Shown here: positions 15,019 through 23,700 of the stretch, one piece after another
How positions within the stretch are numbered: the first letter of the stretch is position 1
How the letters are laid out: the number at the start of each line of letters is the position of its first letter
Assembly (NCBI RefSeq): GCF_037137075.1
Contig: NZ_JBBBNV010000038.1
Coordinates: 1 to 28,471 of the forward strand
DNA: 28,471 nucleotides
DNA from: JBBBNV01 sp037137075
GTDB lineage: Bacteria > Bacillota > Bacilli > Paenibacillales > NBRC-103111
Direction of reading: 5' to 3'
The notes under the pieces: model-generated
Databases searched by the model: none
Told to the model about the DNA's origin: nothing
Seen by the model: only the letters and a program-made list of their open reading frames with translations
Translations under genes and position numbers: made by a program

Positions 15019-16062
15019 ATGCAAAAACCGATACAAATCGTCCAAGTGGCCTTCACGTATGTCGGCACCGTCGTCGGCGCAGGATTCGCAACCGGACAAG
15101 AAATTTTGCAATTTTTCACACGGTACGGGGCTCCTGCCGTCATCACCATTGCTATCGCCAGCGCCTTGTTTGTTTGGCTTGGCACCAAGATGATGATCCT
15201 CGGTCAGGAAATCGGCGCCAAATCATATGAAGATTTAAACCGCCATTTGTTCGGCAAACAGCTTGGCGGATGGTTCAGCCTTTTTACGCTGTTTATTCTG
15301 TTTGGCATCACAACCGTTATGCTAGCTGGAGCAGGCTCCGTATTCCAGGAGCACTTTCATTTTTCCTACCAGGCAGGGCTTTTGATTACACTCGTCCTGT
15401 CCTTTATCGTGTTATCCAAGGGCCTTCATGCCATCATGACCGTAAATGTGATCGTGGTGCCGCTGATGCTCATTTTCAGCGCGTTAATTTTCTGGATTAC
15501 CATCGATTCCCCCCATGCAGCCAATTGGGTGCTGAGGACCAGCGATGAGCCTGCGGGCCGCATCTGGCTGTCTCCGATCCTTTATGCAGCCTTCAATCTG
15601 GCTACCGCTCAGGCAGTGCTCGTCCCGCTTGGAGCCGCAATCCGTGATAAGGCCGTTCTGAGGATGGGCGGACTGCTCGGCGGCATCATGATTGGCCTGA
15701 TGCTTTTAGCCGCTCATTTCGCTTTGTCCTCTCAGATGCCCGGCATAACCCAATTTGAAATTCCGATGAGCCATTTGCTGCAAAAATGGGGCTTTGTTGT
15801 CCAGCTTCTTTTTATTCTTGTAATTTTTGGCGAAATCTTTACAACTTATTTGGCTGACGTATATGGGCTAACCCTTCAGCTTCATAACCGTACCGGCTGG
15901 AATCGGCAGCTGATTACATGTATTCTGCTCCTGCTCAGCTACGCTATTAGTCAAATCGGCTTCAGCACGCTGCTGTCGACGCTCTATCCGTTATTCGGCC
16001 TAGTGAGTGTCATCTGGCTGGCGATGATGATTTGGCGTAGATCCGCGCCCGGACTGCGATAA
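15019..16062 (+). CDS. YkvI-family membrane transporter
   Basis: A 347-residue protein with about ten membrane helices. The start, 'QIVQVAFTYVGTVVGAGFATGQEILQFF', has the unwound first-helix glycine motif (GTVVGAGFATGQE) typical of the YkvI family, relatives of LeuT/APC-fold symporters. The transported substrate is not known. The ATG at 15019 has AAAGGTGG about 10 bases upstream; in-frame ATGs further 5' lack ribosome sites. It is divergent from the DedA gene, with 202 bases between. Its 3' end overlaps the tail of the converging gene by 63 bases. Confidence 0.85.
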   Translation: MQKPIQIVQVAFTYVGTVVGAGFATGQEILQFFTRYGAPAVITIAIASALFVWLGTKMMILGQEIGAKSYEDLNRHLFGKQLGGWFSLFTLFILFGITTVMLAGAGSVFQEHFHFSYQAGLLITLVLSFIVLSKGLHAIMTVNVIVVPLMLIFSALIFWITIDSPHAANWVLRTSDEPAGRIWLSPILYAAFNLATAQAVLVPLGAAIRDKAVLRMGGLLGGIMIGLMLLAAHFALSSQMPGITQFEIPMSHLLQKWGFVVQLLFILVIFGEIFTTYLADVYGLTLQLHNRTGWNRQLITCILLLLSYAISQIGFSTLLSTLYPLFGLVSVIWLAMMIWRRSAPGLR

Positions 16063-16389
16063 ACTCAGGGTCAGCGCCAAGCGGACTATCATAAACACCA
16101 TACCGACGAACGAAAAGGTCAACCCGATTAGAGTATACACAATATGAAATTCGGGGTAATTCGCCTGATCCCGCAGCATTACCAGCGTATCGACAGCAAG
16201 CAGCAGCATGCTGAGGAGAAACAGGCCAAGCACCATATAATCCAATACGTTCCAGCGCGTCAAAAAGTTTCGAGACGATGCTTTCCAATCATCTCCACGC
16301 TGTGCAAATAACCGCCAGCCAACAAAAGCGGCCAGTCCGGTTATCGTCAGCCCTATGACCGCAGTCATAATAGCCAATACAAATTTCAT
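16000..16389 (-). CDS. three-helix membrane protein, unknown function
   Basis: 129 residues with membrane segments at about 3-26, 50-72 and 84-107 and a polar tail rich in Ser, His and Pro. GGAGG lies 5 bases before the ATG at 16389. The start overlaps the upstream stop (ATGA), so translation is coupled with the 92-residue gene. The last 63 bases overlap the end of the ykvI-like gene on the other strand. The family is not recognised. Confidence 0.72.
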   Translation of the reverse strand: MKFVLAIMTAVIGLTITGLAAFVGWRLFAQRGDDWKASSRNFLTRWNVLDYMVLGLFLLSMLLLAVDTLVMLRDQANYPEFHIVYTLIGLTFSFVGMVFMIVRLALTLSLSQSGRGSTPNHHRQPDDTH

Positions 16390-16664
16390 AAGACCCTCCA
16401 CATTAACCAATAAATCAAAAGCCATATCGCCCCGAAGCCAAATAAGGGCAAGCTAAAAAAGAGCCCCCGCAGCAGTTCTGCCGGGGGCAGCTTCGCTTCG
16501 CGCAGCAGTGCTGCCTCCAGCCGGGAGCCTGGGCTTCGGCCGCGGCCGTTAGCCTCTGCGGCAGTACCGGAGACGGCCGAAGCTTCCGGCACCCGGATGA
16601 TGCCTTTTTTCCAGCCGACACGATATGTAATCTCACGCCGTCCCTTCGGCTGCTGTGTATCCAT
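16386..16664 (-). CDS. 92-residue C-terminally anchored membrane protein, unknown
   Basis: A basic, Gly/Arg-rich N-terminal part (residues 1-60) and one C-terminal hydrophobic segment (about 66-90, 'LLRGLFFSLPLFGFGAIWLL'). GAGGTGA lies about 7 bases before the ATG. It overlaps the next gene by 4 bases. The pair looks like a small operon for membrane proteins that may act together; no function can be assigned. Confidence 0.7.
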   Translation of the reverse strand: MDTQQPKGRREITYRVGWKKGIIRVPEASAVSGTAAEANGRGRSPGSRLEAALLREAKLPPAELLRGLFFSLPLFGFGAIWLLIYWLMWRVL

Positions 16665-16736
16665 CGCGGGTCACCTCGTACGTCCATTTTCCTATTTAAT
16701 AGTATGCGATCAAGGGAACAAAAATCAACGAAAGAA

Positions 16737-16765
16737 TTGACGAACTTTGACGACTTGCCTATAGT
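16737..16765 (+). promoter_or_regulatory. strong promoter of the EamA transporter gene
   Basis: TTGACG (16737-16742) and TATAGT (16760-16765) are separated by 17 bases; both are 5 of 6 matches to sigma-A consensus. Confidence 0.8.
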
Positions 16766-16815
16766 GGAGAGAATACAATGAAATCATCATGAAAAGTCAA
16801 AAGGAGCGCTCGTCC

Positions 16816-17691
16816 ATGTGGCTTGCTTTCGCTATGCTCGCCGCCGTTAGCTTTGGTTTTCGCGGCATTTTGTACCAATGGTCCTCTCAAAAACCGATGG
16901 AACGAAATTTGATGCTGTTTGGCGTCTATTTGACCGGTACAATCGTTTCACTTGCAGGCACGTTTGTCACCGGGCAGCACTGGTCAAGCGGGACGCTTAT
17001 CGGCGTGTTTATGGGACTATTCTCCTTTGCCTCCAATGCCGCCATGGTCAAAGGCTTTGCGGTCGGCAAAGCGTCCCTGGTCGCTGTATTCACCGCGCTG
17101 CCGCCGGTTGTTGTGGCTTCAGCAGCCTTTGTCATCTGGGGAGAAAGGTTAAATGTATGGCAAACCATGTCCTTGCTTATTATTGTGAGCGGCATGGTCA
17201 TGATTCGATACTCCAGCGACCTGTCTTTGCGAAATTTACAGGGGCTGCAGTGGGCTGTTATCACCCTGCTGGGCTTCGCCATCACCGATTTGTCCAGCAA
17301 ACAAGCCGCGCTTTGGGAAACAGATAAGTTCCCGACACTATTTCTGATGTATTTAACGGGAACCGTGCTTTTCTACGGCACATGGCGCCGCTTTAAACGA
17401 AGAGAAGCCCCCGTGCAGTCTGAAGCTGCACTTCCGGACCGGGCATGGTCCAAGCGCAAAACCGTCGGCTGGGGCATGTTTGTCGGGCTGACCAACATTT
17501 GCGGCATGTTTCTCCTGCTCGTGGCGCTAAAAGACGGTATGGCGGGGCTGGTATCCGCCATCTCTGCTATGAACGTACTGCTCATCCTGTTATATGTGCG
17601 CTACTTCTTGAAGGAGAAATTCCGTCCGCTCGAAGCGGCCGGGATGTGGCTGGCCATCGGGGGCATTATTCTGCTCCGCCTGCTTGGCTAA
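16816..17691 (+). CDS. EamA/DMT-family permease
   Basis: A 291-residue membrane protein with ten helices in two homologous halves, each ending with a conserved stretch: 'ALPPVVVASAAFVIWGERL' in the first, 'AMNVLLILLYVRYFLKEKF' in the second. This is the EamA duplication of the drug/metabolite transporter superfamily. The substrate is unknown. The ATG at 16816 was chosen for AAAGGAG 9 bases upstream; an in-frame ATG at 16789 adds nine polar residues. A strong promoter lies 50 bases before. No terminator is visible in the 257 bases that follow. Confidence 0.88.
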   Translation: MWLAFAMLAAVSFGFRGILYQWSSQKPMERNLMLFGVYLTGTIVSLAGTFVTGQHWSSGTLIGVFMGLFSFASNAAMVKGFAVGKASLVAVFTALPPVVVASAAFVIWGERLNVWQTMSLLIIVSGMVMIRYSSDLSLRNLQGLQWAVITLLGFAITDLSSKQAALWETDKFPTLFLMYLTGTVLFYGTWRRFKRREAPVQSEAALPDRAWSKRKTVGWGMFVGLTNICGMFLLLVALKDGMAGLVSAISAMNVLLILLYVRYFLKEKFRPLEAAGMWLAIGGIILLRLLG

Positions 17692-17903
17692 TCTTCTTCT
17701 CTGGACATCGGTTCGAAGCGGCCTGTCAATAATAACAGCCTGCAAGCTTTCCGGGACACTCCCGTTCATACTTTGTAAGCCGCGTGTTTGCAACCAGGAG
17801 TATGTGTGTATATCATGTGGTAACAACAGGCCTCCATTTGGGGTACATATGAATTAGTAAAAGAGCCCATCTCTGTCAAGTGGATTCCTGATCGGGAACA
17901 GAA

Positions 17904-17909
17904 TATAAT
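17904..17909 (+). promoter_or_regulatory. possible -10 box of the map gene
   Basis: A perfect TATAAT 39 bases before the map start. The -35 region (TGGATT at 17-base spacing) is weak. The rest of the 257-base gap upstream shows no structure I can support. Confidence 0.4.
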
Positions 17910-17948
17910 GGAAAAATAGGATTGTAAGAAAGCAGCGAGGTGTAATGA

Positions 17949-18701
17949 ATGTCAATAACGATTAAAACAGCGGAACAAATCGAAAAAATGCGTGCGGCGG
18001 GGCGTATTCTCGCCAGCTGCCACAAAGAAGTAGCAAAGCTCGTCAAGCCCGGCGTCACCACCCTTGAAATCAATACGTTTGTGGACGAGTACATCCGCAG
18101 CCATGGCGCAACCCCGGAGCAGGTCGGCTACCGCGGATATCCTTACGCAACCTGCGCTTCTGTGAATGATGTCATTTGTCACGGGTTTCCGAACGAAAGA
18201 GCGCTGGTCGACGGGGATATTGTGACGATCGATATGGTCGTGAATTTGAACGGATGGCTGGCGGATTCAGCATGGTCGTATGCCGTTGGCAACGTGTCCG
18301 ATGAAGCGCGCAAGCTGCTGGATGTAACGAAGGAATCGCTTTATCTCGGCATTGAAAAAGCAGTTCCCGGCAACCGGATCGGAGATATCTCCAATACGAT
18401 TCAAAAGTTCGCGGAAGGCCATGGCTACTCGGTCGTACGCCAATTTCTCGGGCACGGCATCGGCCAGCTGATGCATGAGGACCCGATGGTGCCCCATTTC
18501 GGCCCTGCAGGCAAAGGCGCCCGTATTAAAGAAGGCATGGTTTTCACTATCGAGCCAATGCTTAATGTCGGCGTCTACGAGGTGTTCATCGATCCCGATG
18601 GCTGGACAGCCCGCACCGCGGACGGCAAGCTCTCCGCTCAATACGAGCACACGATTGCCATTACGAAGGACGGTCCGATTATTTTGACGGATCAAGGATA
18701 A
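17949..18701 (+). CDS. map: type I methionine aminopeptidase
   Basis: 250 residues covering the complete pita-bread fold. The metal ligands are in place: D95, D106, H169, E202 and E233, with substrate-binding H78 in 'VICHGFP'. It removes the initiator methionine from new proteins in the cytosol. The stand-alone location, away from the secY-adk-infA cluster, and its length suggest the second, YflG/MapB-like copy rather than the ribosomal-cluster copy; that is inference. GAGG lies 8 bases before the ATG. Confidence 0.94.
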   Translation: MSITIKTAEQIEKMRAAGRILASCHKEVAKLVKPGVTTLEINTFVDEYIRSHGATPEQVGYRGYPYATCASVNDVICHGFPNERALVDGDIVTIDMVVNLNGWLADSAWSYAVGNVSDEARKLLDVTKESLYLGIEKAVPGNRIGDISNTIQKFAEGHGYSVVRQFLGHGIGQLMHEDPMVPHFGPAGKGARIKEGMVFTIEPMLNVGVYEVFIDPDGWTARTADGKLSAQYEHTIAITKDGPIILTDQG

Positions 18702-18760
18702 CCGGACGCCTGATTTTATTAGGCCGTTCCGATTCAGACCCTTGAAGCATTCTCTACAAG

Positions 18761-18785
18761 CAGCGCCGTCAGGCGCTGTTTTTTT
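18761..18785 (+). terminator. terminator of the map gene
   Basis: CAGCGCC (18761-18767) pairs with GGCGCTG (18772-18778), followed by TTTTTTT. Confidence 0.9.
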
Positions 18786-18872
18786 GATGGAGCAGGCTCA
18801 ACTGAAGCAAGAAGCGCAGCACCCCAAATAAAGGCAGCACCTGCGATCATTCCAAAATGTACAGCCATAAGC

Positions 18873-18947
18873 CTAACAAGCCAAACGGGACAAGGCATAA
18901 AAGAGAAGCAGCAGCAAAACCGTGTTCTTTTTTCGGTCGTGCATCAT
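18873..18947 (-). CDS. possible 24-residue hydrophobic peptide
   Basis: AGGAGG (18959-18954) stands 6 bases before an ATG-ATG start, an ideal ribosome site. The frame encodes six mostly charged or polar residues (MMHDRKKNT) then a hydrophobic run (VLLLLLFYAL) and stops after 24 codons. The next frame continues as another hydrophobic stretch down to 18847 ('LLCLVPFGLLGLWLYILE'), so this may be a frameshifted remnant of a roughly 33-residue membrane peptide. It is divergent from the toxin-like gene. Expression is unproven. Confidence 0.35.
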   Translation of the reverse strand: MMHDRKKNTVLLLLLFYALSRLAC

Positions 18948-19153
18948 AAGAGCCCTCCTTGTTGTCGTTGTGATGAATGTGCAAGCCGGGGCATACGTTG
19001 CCTGCACTTCTAAGACGAATGGCTCCAAGCAATCGTTGCCCCCGGTCATCAACCGAAATAGAAATCCTGGCCTAAAACAAAGGATTTGATTCCAGCATTG
19101 TCGAATGTTGTAAAAAGACTTAAAAATACATGTAAACAGTAGGAGCTGACACC
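18948..19153. other. intergenic region upstream of the toxin-like gene
   Basis: About 200 bases without a supportable gene. It becomes AT-rich toward the toxin gene (19080-19140). A weak TTGTAA...TGTAAA pair around 19108-19136 might serve as promoter, but I would not rely on it. No RNA structure or operator was recognised. Confidence 0.35.
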
Positions 19154-20584
19154 TTGTATCCATTCCATAGTCCCCCCGGTAAACGCGCTACCGGCTCGCG
19201 GCCCGCTCAGCGGCGCCTCACTTCCCCTTCCCGATCCGGCGTTTCGCCAGCGGCTAGCCTTATACAGCTGCAGCAAACCTTGGGCAACCGGGTCGTCTCC
19301 CAGCTTCTCAAGCAGCAGAAAACGCTAGTTCAGGCCAAAACAGACCATTCCAGTCCAGTGGCCCAGCGTGTTATCGATTGGACCACGATTGGCGACCGCG
19401 ATCCTGAGGAATTCTCGGCTTCGATCTCCCAGACCACCGGAGGCGAGGACTACATGGTCGGATTCGGTGAGGATGAGCTGACCGGCGGGACCCGATGGCG
19501 AACCCAGGTAACCTGGGGCCCTCAGGTTACGCCCAAAATTTCCAAGTCGCCGGGTCAAATTCCAAAGCCGGAAGGAACCAGAATGGTTGCCTTCCCGCTC
19601 GGACCGGATCATCCCCAAGGCTCGGAGCCGGTGGATAATACGCGAACCAACAGTCAAATCATGACTCAAAACACGGGGGTCCAATGGATTGCAGGCCACC
19701 TTCTGAACGATAATTTGGGAGGACCCGGGGACGATTCCAGAAACATTGCGGCTATTCCGAGCAAGCCTACGAACGGCCTTCACTCCTCACAGGTGGAGGA
19801 GAAGGTGAAGGAGCAGGTCAACGATTTAGGACGCTGGGTCTATTATGAGGTGGATGCCAGCGATCGGGATACGAATAACATCGCCAAAACGATTAAAACC
19901 AAATGGTACCTGCTGGACAAGGATATGAACCGTACCGGGCCCGAGCACATTCACTCCATTCCCGTTCCACAGGACGGCACCACGCATTACACCATCGACG
20001 ATACCGGAGCCACAGATGTCGGGACAGGCGTTCAGGAAGCCTTTTCATTTATCGGCATGAGCCATCCTTACCGCGTGCCCTTTCTCAGCGATAAGACGAA
20101 TGTAAAGGGAAAGGAACCAACTGGGTATCCATACAATCCTTTTCAGATCCCGCAAACCATGGAGGAGGAAATCGAGCCCGCTTTTCTTCAAGGGCATGTG
20201 GAGGACGAATTTTATACCGATTCACAGCAAGCCTTCATTAAGGAAGAGGAAGCGCTCGAATATCAGGATAGCAAGCGTAAGGGAAGGGTCCTCACATTAA
20301 ATCCGAACAAAATAAAAAAGTACAAGGGCTCTCACAATTTCAAGGAGGTCAAAGCAGAAGCCAAAAAAAGGCGGGTTAAAAAGATCCTTGATGAAGTAAA
20401 AAAAGGAAATCCAGGTAAAACTTATGATATGTTAATGAAAAAGAGAATTTTGGAGGCATTAAACAATGGACCGGATGACCACACGGCTAGAGCTTACCTG
20501 GAGGATTTAAAACAAATTGAAGTCCGGCGCGGTATTACCATTACGGTCCCTGCTGCATATCAGGCCATATATGCTGCGCTTTAA
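19154..20584 (+). CDS. probable secreted nuclease toxin/effector with an eCIS-type N-terminal motif
   Basis: 476 residues starting at TTG, with AGGAG (19141-19145) 8 bases upstream. There is no signal peptide. The N-terminus (1-35) is Pro/Ser/Arg-rich, then residues 37-53 read LIQLQQTLGNRVVSQLL, the 'LQ.t.GNraV..LL' motif common at the start of proteins with DUF4157 and of effectors linked to extracellular contractile injection systems. Residues 178-215 hold 'GHLLNDNLGGPGDDSRNI' and 'NGLHSSQVE', the His/Asn pattern of DNA/RNA non-specific (beta-beta-alpha metal) endonucleases; H182 and N197 are candidate catalytic residues. The last 120 residues are Lys/Glu-rich and AT-rich in codon use. No injection-system gene and no adjacent immunity gene is visible. 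Nuclease activity and delivery route are inferred. Confidence 0.8.
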   Translation: MYPFHSPPGKRATGSRPAQRRLTSPSRSGVSPAASLIQLQQTLGNRVVSQLLKQQKTLVQAKTDHSSPVAQRVIDWTTIGDRDPEEFSASISQTTGGEDYMVGFGEDELTGGTRWRTQVTWGPQVTPKISKSPGQIPKPEGTRMVAFPLGPDHPQGSEPVDNTRTNSQIMTQNTGVQWIAGHLLNDNLGGPGDDSRNIAAIPSKPTNGLHSSQVEEKVKEQVNDLGRWVYYEVDASDRDTNNIAKTIKTKWYLLDKDMNRTGPEHIHSIPVPQDGTTHYTIDDTGATDVGTGVQEAFSFIGMSHPYRVPFLSDKTNVKGKEPTGYPYNPFQIPQTMEEEIEPAFLQGHVEDEFYTDSQQAFIKEEEALEYQDSKRKGRVLTLNPNKIKKYKGSHNFKEVKAEAKKRRVKKILDEVKKGNPGKTYDMLMKKRILEALNNGPDDHTARAYLEDLKQIEVRRGITITVPAAYQAIYAAL

Positions 20585-20665
20585 CGAAGCGCGGATGCAA
20601 TCCGCTAATCGGGGATGATGTAATCAAGGATTTCCCGTCCATTCCAAAAGGCAAGCTCGCACATA

Positions 20666-20711
20666 AATAAAGAAGCATCCTGCTCCAGCTGCTGCAGGAT
20701 GCTTCTTTATT
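20666..20711. terminator. bidirectional terminator between the toxin gene and yhaN
   Basis: An 18-base perfect inverted repeat, AATAAAGAAGCATCCTGC (20666-20683) against 20694-20711. The outer arms are A-rich on one strand and T-rich on the other, so it can stop transcription from both sides. It lies between two converging genes. Confidence 0.87.
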
Positions 20712-20731
20712 GGTGCCGTGGCATCGGGAGG

Positions 20732-23700
20732 CTACACCGGAATCTGCTGCAGTGCCGGTATTTCCAGCTCGGCTGCACGCCGTACATGATCATGGCATGT
20801 AAACAGCAGCAGCTGGTGATTCCCGGCCAGCGTATTCATTACGCGCAGCGCGGCATGCAGCCGATCCGCATCGAAGTTGACAAGAATATCATCCAGCATC
20901 AGCGGCAAAGCAAGCCCGCGCCCTGCCATTTCCTCCACAAGCGCAAAGCGCATCGCCAAATAAAGCTGCTCGGCTGTACCACGGCTGAGAACACCTGAAT
21001 CCAGACGGACACCTGCGGTATCCAGCACCTCCAGCCGCTTCTCCCCCAAAGGCGCAAATACCTGTATATACTTCCCATTCGTCATTTCCGCAAAAAACAC
21101 CGAAGCCCGGCGCAGCACAGCCGGTTGGCGCTCCTGCTCATAGAACTCGCGTGTTTTTTTGAAAAGCTGCCGGGTAAAGGCCAACGTCGCCCACCTGCGG
21201 ACATGCTGTTCCAGCTGCGTTCTCGTCTCCTCCGCAAGCTGCAGCGTCTCTGCATAAGCCTCGCCCTGCTCCAGCGCTTCACGTTCCGCCAGGAGACGCC
21301 CTTTGCGCTCCTGCAGCACAGCCAAGTGCCGCTCCTGCCCGGCAATCCGTTCCTGCTCCTCGCGCAGCGCCTCCTCCAGCACCAGCGGGTCCGCTTTTGC
21401 GCTCTCCTCCAAGAGCCGGTCCTGCTGCTCCGTGCTTACCATCGAAGCGACCAGGAGCATAAGCTGAGAGCGTTCTTTGGAGAGCTCCTCCCACCGCTGC
21501 TGCTCCCGCACATGGCGGCGGAGCTGCTCCGAGGTGCTCGCACCGGTCTCTGCATAAAGCCCGGCGGTTGAAGCCTCCGTCTGATCCAGCTCCAGCTTCA
21601 ATCGGGAAAGCTCCGCCTCCAGTGCTTCAAGCTGTTCCTGCAGCGCTTCACGCTCCAGTCGGACTTGTTTCTGCTGCTTCAGCCGCTCATACCGCGTCTC
21701 CAGCGCCAAGGCAAGCTCTCCTGCCGGCAGGACTCCTCCGAAAAGCTGTGCGGCCTGCTCCTCAAACTCCGTTTGCTGCCTGCGTATTTCGTCCGTACGC
21801 TGAATGACGGCAATCTGCTGTTTGCGAAGGCTATACGCCTGCTCTAACAGCTGCAGCACCTCTAGCGCCCCATCCGGTGAAACGATGGGCAGCTGCTGCT
21901 GCTTCAGCCAACCCTCCCAAGCCCCGCGCTGATGCGCCTGCTCCTCTGCCAGCGCCGCCAGCGCTGCTGCCGTTTGGTTGTACGTTTGCAGCAGCGCCGC
22001 CTGCTCGTGCTGCACTGCTGCAGCTGCGGCGGCGGCAGCCTGACGTCTGGCTCCTTCCGCAGTAGCCTCGTCAAGAGCAAGCAGAAGCTGTCTGGCTGTC
22101 TCCTCCCCTGCGGTATGCCATCGGCTCTCAGCTGACACTCTCATTAAGCCCGCCGCCGCAAGACGCGTGTGAGCGGTCTGAAGGCGGCTTTCCAGCTGGG
22201 CGCGCCCTTCCAGCCGCTGCCGCAGCTGCTCCGCAAGCAGTGCAAAACGATGAGCCGCTTCGGCTTCCGCTTCATCCTGCACGCTTCGCCCTATGTCAGT
22301 GCCGTCAGGCTCCCCGGCCGGCCGTTTTCGCAGCTGCATGCCTGCAAACCACAATAAGGCTGCCAATAAAACCGCTGCAGCTGCAGGCTCACCGGCAACC
22401 CACAGTCCAACGACGCCCCCTAATCCGCACAAAGCTGCAAGCACAAGCAGCATGGCGTGGTTGCGGCCAAACGGCCTGCCCGAGGATGCTGATCGGGAAG
22501 CAGAACGGCTTCGGCTGCTCCGGTTTCGGCTGTGACCGGATTGCTCTTCTTTCGGCTGCATGACAGCAGCTTGTCCTTCAGCCGCGGCCTGCGGCTTCCT
22601 GTACTCCTTCATCCGTTCCTCCAGATGATAGATGTCCACGAATAAGCGCTGCCATTCGCGCAATGCTTCCCGCCATTCGCCCAATTCCCGCTCTGAGGGC
22701 AGCTTGGCGGGCTGCTGTGCTTCTCCCGGGCATATGTATCTCTGCTCGCCTAGCTTGTCCACTACGCGGTCAGCTTGAGGGGAACCGAACGCTTGGTCCG
22801 CTTCAACTACGCCGCCCGAAGCCTCACGCTCCGTCTCACGCCCGCCCCCCGCCTGCTTCAAGCGATGACCTGCTTGCTGCAGCTGGCGCTGAAGCTGCTC
22901 CGCTTCTCCATGCAACCGTTCCCGTTCCCGCTGCAGCCGGTGTGACGCCTCCCGTGCCTCCCTGACCTGCTCCCGCATGGCGACCGTGATGCGGCATGCG
23001 TCGAGCCAGTCTTCGTCGGAGCCCGGATCAATCGAGCTCATGCGGACTCCCATCTGCACGAGGAGCTCTCGCCACGCCTCGCCGAGCCGCTCCGCCTGTT
23101 CCTGCAGCCGTGCGGTCTCCCTGCGGCTGTCCGCATCCTGAGCCGCCCGGTAGCGAAGCGCCGTCAGCGCCTCCTCTTGGGCGAGCAGCTCCGCATCCGG
23201 CCGCAGCTGGGCGAGCTGCTGCGTAAGTGCTTCGCGCCGGTCGGCCGCTTCCGCCACCCGGCGCCGGCCCTGCGTCTGCTCCTCGTGCAGACGCTCTGCG
23301 CGAAGCGCAGCCGCCGCCGCCTCGAAGCCGCGGTCGGCGAGCTCTGCCAGCTCCGCCTCCACCTGAGCGAGGCGAAGCGCTTGTCCGCGCGCCTGCATGC
23401 AGAGGCGGCGCCACTGGAGGCGGCGGCGGGCTTCGCCAAGCGCCGCCTCGCTGTCCGCCAGCTCCTGCTGCAGGGCGGACAGCTCCGCCAGGCGGTCGTT
23501 GTAGCGCGCGACCGCCTCCTTGCCCTGGCGCAGCCTGGCCTCCTGCTCGTCCAGGCTGCGCCACGCCTGATTCAGGGGCTGATTTCTGCCCCTGGGACGA
23601 TACAGCTGGTCCATCTCCTGGACCAGCTTGCGTTCTGCGGCGGCAATCGCTCCGCCGCGAGCCCCGAAGCCGGCGCCGTACAGGTAGCCGGACAGCTCGT

